Source of the DNA: Alphaproteobacteria bacterium
Lineage (GTDB): Bacteria > Pseudomonadota > Alphaproteobacteria > Caulobacterales > Parvularculaceae
Direction: 5' to 3'
Length of the DNA: 64,000 nt
Assembly (NCBI GenBank): GCA_016125455.1
Contig: WGLS01000013.1
Location: 62,001-126,000, forward strand
Shown here one piece after another: positions 32,977-42,053 of this stretch (positions are counted from its first letter, which is position 1; every line of letters starts with the position of its first letter). The position numbers and the translations under genes were made by a program. The notes under the pieces were generated by a model. That model did not search any database and had not been told where the DNA came from. It was given only the letters and a program-made list of their open reading frames with translations.

Positions 32977-34446
32977 TTAACCAACGTCGAAAGCGGCGGC
33001 GAAAAAGCCGTCGCAGCCGCCATTTTCCGGCAACATTGCCGGAGACGTGCGAAGCCATCCGTCTTTTGTCGCCGCGCTGCTCAAGTCGCCGAGCATGCCG
33101 GGCTCGACTGGCCTCAAGGTCAGATTTGGGTGTCTGGAAAGCGCCGCCGCCGCCTGCGCTTCGCCCTCTTCGGGCTGGAGGGAGCACACGCAGTAGACGA
33201 ATATTCCCCCGGGCGACGTCAGATTGACGGCGCGGTCGATGAGTTTTGACTGGAGCGCGGCCAGCGCGGCGAGGCTGTCCGGCGACTTCGACCACATTAC
33301 GTCCGGGTGTCGCCGGATTGTGCCCGTTGCGGTGCAGGGCGCATCGAGCAGGACCCGGTCGAATGGCGCAGCGGGGGCGTATGTCCGTGCGTCCTCTTTC
33401 AGGGTTTCCGCTTCGAGCTTGGTCCGGGCAAGGTTGTCAGCCAAGCGTTTCAGGCGTGGCCCGGACTGGTCAAGCGCGACGACGCGCGCGCCGCCGGCGG
33501 CCAGCTGCAATGTCTTGCCGCCAGGCGCCGCGCACATGTCGAGGGCGGCCAGGCCGTTGACGTCGCCAAAGAGCTTTACGGGCAGCGCCGCAGCAGCGTC
33601 CTGCACCCACCAGTCGCCATTGGCGTACCCCGGCAAGTCGGGGACATTCGGTTCGTGGAACAGCCGGATTGATCCGGCGCCAATTGCGACGCCGCCGGTT
33701 CGTTCGATGAATTCAATCAGCCTGCCCGGGTCCTTGACCGTCAGGTCGAGGGGCGGCGGCGACTTGCTGTGGGCGTCGGCAATCCGCCGCGCCCCGGCTG
33801 GTCCGTATGCGCGTTCCCAGCTGCGCCAGAGCCAGCCCGCCGTATCCACTCGCGCCGGCAACGCAGCGAGACGCGATTTCCCGGTCTCCGCAATGCGTCG
33901 GCAGATCGCGTTGATTACGCCAGCGAGCGACGCCGTCTCGCGATAGGCCTGGGCTAACGCCACCGCAGTCGAGGCGGCGGCGTGGGGGGCGGTGTCGAGG
34001 AACAGCATTTGCGCGGCGGCGGAGCGAAGAATGAGCATCGCGCGTCGCGCGCGCTTTGGGAAAGGCCTGTCGAGATGATCCCCGATAATTGCGTCGATCG
34101 ATCCGCGGCGCCTAAGCGTCGTTGACGCGATGGCGCGTGCGAATGCGCGATCGGCGCCTTCCAGCTGCGCGAATGCCCGGGACGCCGACAGGGCCTCTTC
34201 GAGGGTCAGGTCGCGCTCCGTCATGAAGAGAAGATCGACAGCGGCGGCGCGCGCCGGCCCGCCGGCAATCATCGAAAAGTCCGGCGGCGGCGCGGCCTCA
34301 TGCTCGACGTCGCGATCCTCGTCCTTGTCCCGTCGCTTGCCTTTGGGGCTTCTACGGTCGGCGCCGCCGCCGGGACGCGATGGCCGTCTGTCGGCGGCGC
34401 TGCGGGACTCGGGTCGCCCGGCGGCGCGCTTTACGCGATCAGTCAT
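32977..34446 (-). CDS. rsmB: 16S rRNA (cytosine-967-C5)-methyltransferase RsmB
   Basis: A 489-residue SAM-dependent enzyme that methylates C967 of 16S rRNA. A basic, low-complexity N-terminus (residues 1-55) precedes a NusB-like RNA-binding domain (about 60-195) and a methyltransferase domain. Visible motifs are the SAM loop LDMCAAPGGKTLQLA near residue 304, DAPCTATGTIRRHPDVMW with one key Cys, and YCVCSLQPEEGE with the catalytic Cys. The product lacks nothing expected. It begins eight bases inside the beta-propeller gene and could be co-transcribed with it. Confidence 0.94.
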   Translation of the reverse strand: MTDRVKRAAGRPESRSAADRRPSRPGGGADRRSPKGKRRDKDEDRDVEHEAAPPPDFSMIAGGPARAAAVDLLFMTERDLTLEEALSASRAFAQLEGADRAFARAIASTTLRRRGSIDAIIGDHLDRPFPKRARRAMLILRSAAAQMLFLDTAPHAAASTAVALAQAYRETASLAGVINAICRRIAETGKSRLAALPARVDTAGWLWRSWERAYGPAGARRIADAHSKSPPPLDLTVKDPGRLIEFIERTGGVAIGAGSIRLFHEPNVPDLPGYANGDWWVQDAAAALPVKLFGDVNGLAALDMCAAPGGKTLQLAAGGARVVALDQSGPRLKRLADNLARTKLEAETLKEDARTYAPAAPFDRVLLDAPCTATGTIRRHPDVMWSKSPDSLAALAALQSKLIDRAVNLTSPGGIFVYCVCSLQPEEGEAQAAAALSRHPNLTLRPVEPGMLGDLSSAATKDGWLRTSPAMLPENGGCDGFFAAAFDVG

Positions 34447-35629
34447 CCGAACCAGCCTTGCCTGTCAGCGGAATGACGATCGTCCTTTCCGGATCCCGGT
34501 CGATTTCGATCGTTCGAATGAACTGCAGCGATCCGGCGTCCACGACCAGAATTGCATTGTCGTCCGGCACGGTCACGAAGGCTTGCGCGCCATCCGGCGC
34601 GAACGAGATCCACGAGCCCTTGCCTGGCATACGCATGTGCCCCTTTGCCGGAAAATCGCCCTTCTCGATGAGGTGCACGTTCAGGTTCTTGCCGCAGGTC
34701 GACCAGACCTCTCTTTCGCCAGGCCTCACGGCGAGGCCTTCGCAGCGATTGAAGCCGTTAAAGTCCAGAAACCCGAATTCGCGGATCAGGCTGGGCAGTC
34801 CAAGGCTGCGCTCATGCTTTACTCGCCGGACATCGCCATCGCCGTCGGCTTCGGCGACCTTGAAGCCGTTATAGCCGTTGACTTGCGCAAAAATCAGCCC
34901 GTGCTTTTCGGCGACCGCCATTTTCACGATCCCGCCGCCGAAATCGATCATGGCGAGGTCGGACGGGTCCAGGTGTTCGGAGGCGTTTGGGTTCAGGCTG
35001 GCAACGCGGCTCCTCGCGCTGCGTGGCGACATGACGATGCGCCCCCGAGTATCAGCGTGAGCGAGAATGCCAGGCCGGAAAGGCAGCTTCCCGCCGCTCA
35101 GCCTCCCGCCGGTTGCGGCACCCAGACGGGCGAAACCGCCATTGGCGCCAGCGGCAATGATCTGACCGTCCGCGCTGGTGGTCAGGCCGGCGATTTCGAA
35201 GCCGACCGTCGTTCGCCAAATCTCGCCGCCATTAAGCGCGGAAAGCGCCAGGATGTCGCCTTGTCCGCCGTCTAGGGCGACAATCACGGACTGCTTGTAG
35301 CCGACAATATCGACCGGCTTGGCCTCAAAGGCCACATTGGAGAATGCCTCGCCCGTCATGGCGTCGAAGAATGCCGCCGTCGCATTGTCGCTCACCACGA
35401 CCAGCGCGGCCGGTTGGCGCTCGCCCGCAACCGCAGGCAAGGCGGGCCCGATGCCAAGGAGCAAGAAAAGCCAGCACCTCAGAATCTCTATGGTTGCCGG
35501 CTTGGAGGTCTGGTCGAGGCGGGGATGGATATGCAGCTCCTGAAGATCTGCGCGGCGTCCGGCATTTGGCGTTGGATAGCCGAAACCCATGGACGCGCGC
35601 GCTGCGATTGACAAGGCGACCCCCGCCAA
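34439..35629 (-). CDS. Exported beta-propeller (YVTN/PQQ-like) protein
   Basis: A protein of up to 396 residues made of repeated strands typical of a beta-propeller: AALVVVSDNATAAFFDAM, VIVALDGGQGDILALSALNGG, GLTTSADGQIIAAGANGG, ISFAPDGAQAFVTVPDDNAILVVDA. A signal sequence is likely at ILRCWLFLLLGIGPALPAVAG (about residues 49-69). The start is uncertain: the 48 residues before it are unusually long for a leader, and the ATGs at 35629 and 35590 are the only clear options; a non-ATG start nearer the signal peptide is possible. No binding residues can be named. It overlaps rsmB by eight bases; function unknown. Confidence 0.7.
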   Translation of the reverse strand: MAGVALSIAARASMGFGYPTPNAGRRADLQELHIHPRLDQTSKPATIEILRCWLFLLLGIGPALPAVAGERQPAALVVVSDNATAAFFDAMTGEAFSNVAFEAKPVDIVGYKQSVIVALDGGQGDILALSALNGGEIWRTTVGFEIAGLTTSADGQIIAAGANGGFARLGAATGGRLSGGKLPFRPGILAHADTRGRIVMSPRSARSRVASLNPNASEHLDPSDLAMIDFGGGIVKMAVAEKHGLIFAQVNGYNGFKVAEADGDGDVRRVKHERSLGLPSLIREFGFLDFNGFNRCEGLAVRPGEREVWSTCGKNLNVHLIEKGDFPAKGHMRMPGKGSWISFAPDGAQAFVTVPDDNAILVVDAGSLQFIRTIEIDRDPERTIVIPLTGKAGSDD

Positions 35630-35636
35630 TTACGCC
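35608..35636 (+). promoter_or_regulatory. Putative rpsD promoter
   Basis: A consensus -35 TTGACA at 35608-35613 is followed after 17 bases by TACGCC, a weak -10 of the kind common in alphaproteobacteria. It lies about 95 bases before the rpsD start and overlaps the 5' end of the opposite-strand propeller gene. Only the -35 is convincing. Confidence 0.4.
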
Positions 35637-35729
35637 GCCGCATCCATAGATGACGGGCAGGTGCGCTGCCGCCGTTGCAATCGTCCCGCGGATCGGCCGC
35701 GGGACCGGGGCGCGCCAAAGAGGTAGACA

Positions 35730-36347
35730 ATGTCGAAGCGTATCAGCGCGAAATACAAGCTGGACCGCCGGGTTGGCGAAAACGTGTGGGGCCGCCCCAA
35801 GTCGCCGTTCAACAAGCGCGACTATGGCCCGGGGATGCATGGCCAGCGTCGGAAGGGCAAGCTTTCCGACTTCGGCCTGCAACTGATGGCGAAGCAGAAA
35901 CTCAAGGGCTACTACGGCAACATCTCCGAAAAGCACTTCGAAAAAATCTACGTCGAGGCCGTGCGCCGTCGTGGCAACACGGCGGAAAACCTGATTGGTC
36001 TGCTTGAAAGCCGCCTCGACGCTCTCGTTTATCGGTCAAAGTTCGTGCCGACGGTGTTTGCGGCGCGCCAGTTCGTCAATCACGGGCATGTAAAGGTGAA
36101 CGGCGTTCGCACGAACATCCCGTCGTTCCGCTGCAAGCCGGGCGATGTGATCGAGGTCCGGGAAAAGTCGCGGAACATGGCGCTTGTCCTCGAAGCGTTG
36201 CAGAGCGCTGAAAGGGACATTCCGGACTATATCGACGTCGACCCCAAGAAAATGACCGCAACCTTCGTGCGCGTGCCGGAATTCGCCGAGGTGCCGTATC
36301 CCTGCACGATGGAACCGAACCTGGTCATCGAATACTATTCGTCGTGA
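35730..36347 (+). CDS. rpsD: 30S ribosomal protein S4
   Basis: The 205-residue primary-binding protein of the small subunit, which nucleates 16S rRNA folding near the central five-way junction. The opening [26 protein letters not shown] is the alphaproteobacterial form lacking the zinc cysteines of some S4 proteins. The S4 RNA-binding domain is at about residues 94-155 ([31 protein letters not shown] in parts). It stands alone, unlike in gammaproteobacteria where it lies in the alpha operon, and is followed by a terminator-like hairpin. Confidence 0.98.
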   Translation: MSKRISAKYKLDRRVGENVWGRPKSPFNKRDYGPGMHGQRRKGKLSDFGLQLMAKQKLKGYYGNISEKHFEKIYVEAVRRRGNTAENLIGLLESRLDALVYRSKFVPTVFAARQFVNHGHVKVNGVRTNIPSFRCKPGDVIEVREKSRNMALVLEALQSAERDIPDYIDVDPKKMTATFVRVPEFAEVPYPCTMEPNLVIEYYSS

Positions 36348-36384
36348 TCCCCGGCGCGCTCGCGCCGAACGGGAAAATATCCGG

Positions 36385-36414
36385 AAGGCGGCCGCTTTGG
36401 CCGCCTTTCGCTAT
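36385..36414 (+). terminator. Terminator-like hairpin after rpsD
   Basis: The stem AAGGCGGCC / GGCCGCCTT with a short loop is followed by an imperfect T-rich stretch (TCGCTATTT). It lies 37 bases after the rpsD stop and before the next gene. Confidence 0.75.
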
Positions 36415-36479
36415 TTGTGGGCCGTGGAAATTTAAACTACCATGTCGCTGGCAGGTTCGGCCTGAATGGAGGGGCGATT

Positions 36480-37214
36480 ATGGTGGGCATTAAGGTAGGC
36501 GCGGCGGCAATCGGCATGATGGCCGCGACGATCGGATTGGCGGCGGCGCAGGACGCTGAGATCTCGAAGCCGCGCGGCATTGTCGCCAACTTCGACGCCA
36601 CCCATCTCGGCCCGGTCCTTGATGAACTCGGGATCGCCTGGCAGGAACGGCGGACCGATGATGGCGGCCGTTACATCCGCGCCAGCGTCGGCACGGCGTT
36701 CGCCTTCAACATTGTGCCATCTGCATGCGGAGATTCGGTCGCCCTCACCGACTGCGTCGGCGTGAGCTTTATTGCTCTGTATGGCGGGCCGCAGATGAAT
36801 TATCAGACGGTGTCCGCATTCAATCAACGCTATGCGTTTACGACCGCCGGCGTATTGCCGGGCGGCCGGGACGCCTTCATCAGCCGGTATGAAATCGCCG
36901 ACTACGGGATCGCCCGGGGGAACGTCGCGTCGAGCATCGCGAATTTCGCTTACCTCGCCGACCGGTTCAAGAATGAGATTTCAAGCGGCGTGACGACCGT
37001 GGCGCAGGAGGGATTCGTCTCTGACATGTCCGAGAACGCGCTCAATCGCAAGGTCGCAGTCGCAATGGGCGGTGAGGATGAGGCGCTTGCCCATGCTGCG
37101 CCGGCCGTGCGGCACCGCGCGGCCTTCGAAGCGGTTGCCGAAGCTGTCCGGATGCTGAACGCTACGGAGCAGGCGCCGAAGAACAAGATCCAGAACGCCG
37201 TCGCAAAAAATTAG
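36480..37214 (+). CDS. YbjN domain-containing exported protein
   Basis: A 244-residue protein with a signal peptide (VGAAAIGMMAATIGLAAAQ, about residues 6-24). The body matches YbjN/DUF1790: LDELGIAWQERRTDDGGRYIRA, a Cys pair in SACGDSVALTDCVGVSFIALY, then NQRYAFTTAGVLPGGRDAFISRYEIADYGIARGNV in parts, and NFAYLADRF. The tail after residue 175 is helical and unassigned. The two cysteines could form a disulfide. The ATG follows a GGAGGGG ribosome binding site; the frame open further upstream is not used. It follows rpsD past the terminator, so its own promoter is expected. Confidence 0.86.
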   Translation: MVGIKVGAAAIGMMAATIGLAAAQDAEISKPRGIVANFDATHLGPVLDELGIAWQERRTDDGGRYIRASVGTAFAFNIVPSACGDSVALTDCVGVSFIALYGGPQMNYQTVSAFNQRYAFTTAGVLPGGRDAFISRYEIADYGIARGNVASSIANFAYLADRFKNEISSGVTTVAQEGFVSDMSENALNRKVAVAMGGEDEALAHAAPAVRHRAAFEAVAEAVRMLNATEQAPKNKIQNAVAKN

Positions 37215-37230
37215 GACAACGAAGGCGTCG

Positions 37231-37797
37231 TCAGTCGCAAGAGGTCGATGTCCGGCAATACTGGACCCTGAGGGCGCGTCGCGGCCATCTGGTCGCTATG
37301 CGTTCCATGTCGATCGACTTGATCAGAAGTTTCGACAACCCGGACGTATAGGCGAATTCGGTCTCGGCGACGATCAGGGAAGACGCGTCGTCAAGAAGCG
37401 TTGCATCCGGCAGGTCGGCATACGCCGACCCTTTTGAATAGGGCGTGCCGCCATTGTCGTCGCGGCTCCAGTCGACCTCCACCCTGTCATCGTCCGGGTC
37501 GTAGACAACGCTGATCACGCGAAAAGTCGTAGCGGCGTCCGTTGCGCCGGCGATCATTTCCATGCCGGCGAAAAGGCCGTCGAGATCGGCTTCCGTAATC
37601 TGGGATTCCTGCGCGACAAGATCGGCCAGCGTATTAGCCGCAAGCGTGATCCGCCGGCTGGCCGCAAGGGCGTCCGAACCTTCGACGACGGCGAAAAAGA
37701 GGAAGGCCATCACGGGCGCAATGAAAGCGAACTCCGTGGCGGCGATGCCGCGCCGGCAGGCCGCAAAGGACATCAACTGTCGACGAATGGCGTTCAA
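37231..37797 (-). CDS. TadE-like pilus assembly protein
   Basis: A 188-residue protein with the TadE-type N-terminus: a short basic lead (CRRGIAATEFAFIAPVMAFLFFAVVEGSDAL) in which Gly-x-Ala-x-x-Glu-Phe precedes one long hydrophobic helix, the pseudopilin form processed by TadV-type prepilin peptidase. The periplasmic part ends with two cysteines (QYCRTSTSCD) and resembles minor pseudopilins. It starts 14 bases after the related upstream gene, so both are one operon. The rest of the tad locus (rcpA, tadA, tadB) is not in the window, so an orphan copy or a satellite locus is likely. Confidence 0.85.
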   Translation of the reverse strand: MNAIRRQLMSFAACRRGIAATEFAFIAPVMAFLFFAVVEGSDALAASRRITLAANTLADLVAQESQITEADLDGLFAGMEMIAGATDAATTFRVISVVYDPDDDRVEVDWSRDDNGGTPYSKGSAYADLPDATLLDDASSLIVAETEFAYTSGLSKLLIKSIDMERIATRWPRRALRVQYCRTSTSCD

Positions 37798-37810
37798 GTG
37801 CTTCCCTCCG

Positions 37811-38401
37811 TCAACCGCCGAACGGTTCGTTTCTGAAGACCGATGTCGAAATCATCTTGTGCGCTCCCCCGTCAGCCTTTTTCAGGTTGAAGCCAATTGC
37901 CGGGTTGAAGCTGTCGTAGAGATAGCAAATCCGTACTCTGACGATATCCCGGGCGCCGCCGGACTGGTACGGCCTGTCGGCCGGGTCCGGTTCGCCCGCT
38001 GATGGGTCTGAGTCCCGGCAGACGGGGTTGGCGATGTCCGCCGCGAGGTCGGCGAAATTGTCATACCGCTCCACGTCCACGGTAAGGCGGGCGTCGCAGT
38101 CGCCGAAATGCGAAACAACCTCGCAGACCTCGTCGAAGAAGGCGTCGCGCGAAATGGCGCCGTCCTGTGTCTGTCCCGTCCGGATCAGGCGAGAGGCCTT
38201 GGCGTTTGCGGCGTCAACAGATGATGAAATGAAGAAGTAGATGCCCGCCTCGAGGATCGAGAACAGCAGCATGAAGAAAACGGGGGCGACGATCGCGAAT
38301 TCAACAGCCGCTGCGCCTCGGCGGTTCGCGACGAAACGTCCGACGCCGACAAGCCGCCTGGCCGTAGCTTGCGCCCCATCCTTTCCGAGCGTCCGCTGCA
38401 T
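37811..38401 (-). CDS. TadE/TadG-like minor pseudopilin
   Basis: A 196-residue protein, first of a two-gene operon. After a 25-residue basic lead comes RRGAAAVEFAIVAPVFFMLLFSILEAG, the TadE-type processing site and helix. The periplasmic part has four cysteines (VCEVVSHFGDC, VCRDSD, ICYLYD), suggesting disulfides. The ATG at 38401 is preferred over the longer frame because a GGGAGG ribosome binding site lies five bases upstream. Its partner follows after 14 bases. It probably functions with a Tad/Flp pilus encoded elsewhere. Confidence 0.85.
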   Translation of the reverse strand: MQRTLGKDGAQATARRLVGVGRFVANRRGAAAVEFAIVAPVFFMLLFSILEAGIYFFISSSVDAANAKASRLIRTGQTQDGAISRDAFFDEVCEVVSHFGDCDARLTVDVERYDNFADLAADIANPVCRDSDPSAGEPDPADRPYQSGGARDIVRVRICYLYDSFNPAIGFNLKKADGGAHKMISTSVFRNEPFGG

Positions 38402-38507
38402 GTCGCCTCCCTGTCCCTGCGCGAGCCGCGCGGGAGCGAGCATGGTTAGCAGGCCGGGCTTTAACGCTGCGTAATTGGCGATGGTTAACGCGGCCGTCGC
38501 CGCTCAC

Positions 38508-38534
38508 AAAAAAACCCCCGCCAGGGGCGGGGGC
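38508..38534 (-). terminator. Rho-independent terminator after the TonB receptor gene
   Basis: Read on the minus strand, a stem CCCCCGCC / GGCGGGGG with a short loop is followed by at least seven T residues. It lies about 55 bases past the receptor stop. Confidence 0.9.
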
Positions 38535-38589
38535 CGAGAAGTCCCGGCCAGCCGGCCAAAGGCCGACTGGCGGCGTTCCACGTATTCGA

Positions 38590-41340
38590 TCAGAAGTCCT
38601 TGCGGATCGAAACGCCATAGGTCCGCGGGGTCGTCACGTAGCCGTTGAGCGACCCGACCTGCGCAACCGACGGGAACGCCGTGATCAGGGCGTCGTCGTT
38701 GTTAAGGTTGCGGCCCCAGAGGTTAACGCTGAAGCCGTTTTCCATCGCGAATGCGATGTTGGCGTTGATCTGGCTGACCTTGCGGGTCGGGGCCAGGGCG
38801 TTGCCGTCCGCGAACAGGTCGGTTTCGCTCTCGAAGAGGTACTCGATCCGCGGCGTCAGCGTATTGCTGCCGAACACGAACTCGTAGCTCGCCGAGGTCG
38901 AGATGCTGACCGGGTGAATGCCGCTCGGGTTCGTTCCCGTCCGGTCGATCGTTGACACGCCCGGCACCGCACACGCTGCGACGACGGCCGGATCAGTGAA
39001 CGGCGCAACCCCCGCCGCCGGGCAGGCGGCCGCGGTGAACGAGTCGAAGTTCGGGTCGAGGTAGGTGAGGCCGAAGGTCAGCGTCATCGGGTCGACCGGC
39101 GAGTAAAGAGCGTCGACTTCAAAGCCGCGCACCGATTGTTCGCCGGCGTTGGCGAAGATGAAACCGGTGCCGGTGAAGGCGTTGGACTGGAAGTCCTCGA
39201 CCTTCTGGTCGAACAGAGCGACGTTCAGGAAGCCGCCGTCAAAGCGCATCTTGCCGCCTATCTCGAAAACGCGAACGTTTTCCGCGAAGGCGAACCGGCC
39301 GACCGCCCGGCCATCCGGGTTCAGCGACGGCGGACGCGCATCCTGCGACAGGTTGATCGCCGGCGCTTTGTAACCCGTGGCATAGCTGAAATAGACATTC
39401 AGGCTGTCCGTAAGGTCATAGGCGAGGCGCGCGGTAACGTTGATTGCATCGTCGACCACGTAACCGTCGTCGCTGAGCGTTATGCCGTCGTCCCGAACCG
39501 CCGTCGGCTGCGGGAACGAGGTTTGCGGCGGGATGAACTGGAACCCCGTGAGGCCAGCAAATGTGGCGAGCGGGTTCAGTGTCGGGTCAGCCGTTACTGC
39601 TGCGGTCGTGCCGGCGACGACCGCCGAACGCGTTGCAGCGAAGGCCGGGTTGGTCGCCGCCTCGATGCCGAGTGCGGTCAGGTAGCCTGTCGTGTCGGCG
39701 AAGAGCGCGCCGACGCCAGCCGCCGGGCTCGGCGCAAGGCCAAGAGCGGCGCCGAGGCTGCCGGCCGCCAGGATCGACGAGCCTGTGCCAACGCCCGCCG
39801 GGCTGCCCGACGCCGCGAAGAACTGCGTCAGGTCGGCGTTGTAGAACGGCTCGTTGTTGATCGTGTTGCCAACGGCCTTCTTGCGGTCGTTGGTGTACGA
39901 CACGCCGCCGGTCAGGGTCAGCCGTTCGGTGACCTCCCAGTCGGTCTGGAAGAAGAACGAGTAGGAACGGTTCTCGAGGTCATAAGACCCGCTGAAGCCG
40001 CGGCCAGGCTGGAACGAATCGCCGATGCCAAGGATCGTCGGGTTCGCCGCGCCGAATTCCGGGAACAGCGCCGTCGGGCCCTGGGTCAGCGCCGCAACGA
40101 TCTGCGAACCGCCCTCGACGTCGGCGAAGCCGTTGCCGCCGATCAGCAGGTTGCCGAAGTCGCGGAACTGGGTTCCGGCCAGTGTCGACTGCTGGAAGTT
40201 GACTTCTTCATTGAACAGGAAGCCGCCCGCGAGCCAGTTGAACACGCCAATGCCGGACTCGAATTCACCGGCGAGACGCAGTTCCTGGGTGAAGGTTTCG
40301 TACTCGACTTCCTGCGGCTGCACGGCGATATCCGCCGCCGTGAAGTCAACGTCGGTGTCGTTGCGGTCGCGCTGTTCGCGCACGCTGGTAATCGAGGTCA
40401 GCACCGCGAAGCCGAGATCCCAGTCGCCCTGTAGCGAAACGCCCCGGCCTTCCAGTTCGTTCGGCGGCTCAAGGTTAAGCGCGGCAAGGCGGTCGCCCGG
40501 ATCGGTCGACGGCGGGATGACCTCGCCCAGACCGACGCCGATGACGCCAGCCGTGACCGGGCCGTTTACGAGCAGCACCGTACCGCAGCAGGCTTCGTCG
40601 ATCTTGTTGTAGTCCGCGATGGCGCGGAAGCGCAGGGTCTCGGTCGGTTCCCAAAGGAGCTGGCCGCGGACCGCCCAGCGGTCGCGCTCGTTGAGATTGT
40701 CCTGGCCGTTGAAAACGTTGGTGTAGGTGCCGTCGCGATTGTTCGTCGAACCGGAGACGCGGAACGCCAGGGTATCGCTGATCGGCCCGGAGAGCGTGCC
40801 CCTGAACCGCTTCGTCCCGAGGTTGCCATAGGTTGCTTCTGCGGTGGCTTCCCATTCGAACGACGGCAGCTGGGTCGTGATCGAGATCGCGCCGACGGAC
40901 ACGTTCTTGCCGAACAGGGTCGACTGCGGTCCGCGCAGGACTTCGACCCGCTCGATTTCCGGCAGGTCAAGAAGCGCCGCGGCGGATCGTGAACGATAGA
41001 CGCCGTCGATGAAGACGCCGACCGACGGTTCGATGCCGGGGTTGTTCGCGCCGTTGCCGAAGCCGCGGATGATGAAGTTGGTCTGGGAAGCGTTCTGCTG
41101 CTGCGTCACGCGAAGGGACGGCACCGACGCCTGCAGGTCAATAATATCGACGATCTGCGCGTCCTGGATTGTTTCCGCACCGACAACGCTGACGGCGATT
41201 GGCACTTCCTGAAGGGTTTGCTCCCGCTTGGTCGCCGTTACGACGATTTCGTCGTTTTGCGCATAAGCGTTGGTTGCGGCCCCCGTTGCGGCCATCGCGG
41301 CGAGGCCCGCGCCGGCGAGCAGTCTGCTCGAAATTTTCAT
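38590..41340 (-). CDS. TonB-dependent outer membrane receptor
   Basis: A 916-residue outer-membrane receptor with a signal peptide (LLAGAGLAAMAATGAATNAYAQ, residues about 6-27), a TonB-box-like DEIVVTATKREQ directly after it, a plug domain (to about residue 170, with RVEVLRGPQSTLFGKN), and a 22-strand barrel ending RTYGVSIRKDF with a terminal Phe. It belongs to the alphaproteobacterial iron/vitamin-like receptor group; the ligand is unknown. A Gly/Ala-rich segment with few aromatic residues (about residues 505-590) interrupts the barrel pattern and probably forms a long extracellular loop. The ATG has a GAGGAG ribosome binding site. Confidence 0.93.
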   Translation of the reverse strand: MKISSRLLAGAGLAAMAATGAATNAYAQNDEIVVTATKREQTLQEVPIAVSVVGAETIQDAQIVDIIDLQASVPSLRVTQQQNASQTNFIIRGFGNGANNPGIEPSVGVFIDGVYRSRSAAALLDLPEIERVEVLRGPQSTLFGKNVSVGAISITTQLPSFEWEATAEATYGNLGTKRFRGTLSGPISDTLAFRVSGSTNNRDGTYTNVFNGQDNLNERDRWAVRGQLLWEPTETLRFRAIADYNKIDEACCGTVLLVNGPVTAGVIGVGLGEVIPPSTDPGDRLAALNLEPPNELEGRGVSLQGDWDLGFAVLTSITSVREQRDRNDTDVDFTAADIAVQPQEVEYETFTQELRLAGEFESGIGVFNWLAGGFLFNEEVNFQQSTLAGTQFRDFGNLLIGGNGFADVEGGSQIVAALTQGPTALFPEFGAANPTILGIGDSFQPGRGFSGSYDLENRSYSFFFQTDWEVTERLTLTGGVSYTNDRKKAVGNTINNEPFYNADLTQFFAASGSPAGVGTGSSILAAGSLGAALGLAPSPAAGVGALFADTTGYLTALGIEAATNPAFAATRSAVVAGTTAAVTADPTLNPLATFAGLTGFQFIPPQTSFPQPTAVRDDGITLSDDGYVVDDAINVTARLAYDLTDSLNVYFSYATGYKAPAINLSQDARPPSLNPDGRAVGRFAFAENVRVFEIGGKMRFDGGFLNVALFDQKVEDFQSNAFTGTGFIFANAGEQSVRGFEVDALYSPVDPMTLTFGLTYLDPNFDSFTAAACPAAGVAPFTDPAVVAACAVPGVSTIDRTGTNPSGIHPVSISTSASYEFVFGSNTLTPRIEYLFESETDLFADGNALAPTRKVSQINANIAFAMENGFSVNLWGRNLNNDDALITAFPSVAQVGSLNGYVTTPRTYGVSIRKDF

Positions 41341-41826
41341 GGTGCTCCTCATGTACGACCCCTGTTATTTCGCCCCTCCCTGAATGCGCTGGGGCGGACA
41401 TGCGCGACTTGAACGTCGACGATCACGCCATCGACTACTCATCTTCTCTCGCCGCCGCATAGTCTAGTGGCGAGGCCCGGCGCCCGTTGTCGCTGCGCCG
41501 CGAAGTAGCAAAAATGCAACAAAAGCCGCACTTTTTGCTGCGGCGCAGCAGAGCCGATTTCACTCCGCCTACGCCCTTAATCATCGCGCCACCTAATGCC
41601 TCTATGGTGAACGAGAAATTAACCGCCGAGATTTTGGGCCACCCTAAAGCTCTCGTGATGCCGGATGGCATCACTCTCAGGAACCGGAAGCCTCTTGGCC
41701 CTATGGCGGGCTGAGTTGGCGCTTGACGCTGATGATGGTGGCGGTGAAACGACACGCCCTGCACCTGACCCCCGCGCGCGACAGGTTGGCGGGCGGCATT
41801 GCGCAAAAAAAAAATTAAAAGAAAAA
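41341..41826. other. Intergenic region between the TonB receptor and tRNA-Val
   Basis: Nearly 490 bases with no convincing gene. The part near 41341-41460 should carry the receptor promoter; no clear consensus boxes or riboswitch fold were recognised. The short plus-strand ORF near 41604-41714 has a stretch of plausible composition but no ribosome binding site. The A-rich end is the tRNA terminator. Confidence 0.5.
41803..41826 (-). terminator. T-rich terminator of tRNA-Val
   Basis: On the minus strand, directly after the tRNA CCA, lies a T-rich run (TTTTTCTTTTAATTTTTTTTT) without a strong stem of its own; the tRNA structure may act in place of a hairpin. Confidence 0.55.
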
Positions 41827-41901
41827 TGGTGGGCGCGGCTGGGATTGAACCAGCGACCCCTACGGTGTGAACGTAGTGCTCTCCCGCTGAGCTACGCGCC
41901 C
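41827..41901 (-). tRNA. tRNA-Val (anticodon CAC)
   Basis: The minus strand folds into a complete cloverleaf: acceptor GGGCGCG / CGCGCCC, D stem GCTC / GAGC, anticodon stem CTACG / CGTAG with loop TTCACAC (anticodon CAC, reading GUG), five-base variable loop, and T stem GCTGG / CCAGC with loop TTCAATC. The discriminator A and CCA end are encoded. The total is 75 bases. Confidence 0.97.
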
Positions 41902-41938
41902 GGAGCGTCGCGCCGTTGCGGCGCGCGCCGGAGGCTCA

Positions 41939-41966
41939 TCACTAGCGGACAACCGGGAGGGGTCAA
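41939..41966 (-). promoter_or_regulatory. Putative tRNA-Val promoter
   Basis: On the minus strand TTGACC and TAGTGA are 16 bases apart, and the -10 lies 37 bases before the tRNA 5' end. Reasonable but only partly consensus. Confidence 0.45.
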
Positions 41967-42053
41967 GGGCATTTTCGGGCGGGCGCACAGGGCGTTGAAC
42001 GCCTCAAGTGACGCCCGCCCTTCGCCCCACGTTGGATCAGACGAGCGACATGT

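Noticed and set aside
39136-40434. 432-codon plus-strand ORF inside the TonB receptor gene
   Set aside because: It is antisense to a well-supported receptor, is very rich in Arg, Glu and Val, and has no recognisable motif.
41604-41714. 36-codon plus-strand ORF with protein-like sequence (MVNEKLTAEILGHPKA...)
   Set aside because: Composition is plausible, but no ribosome binding site or family match is seen and it sits in an otherwise empty intergenic region; not enough to call a gene.
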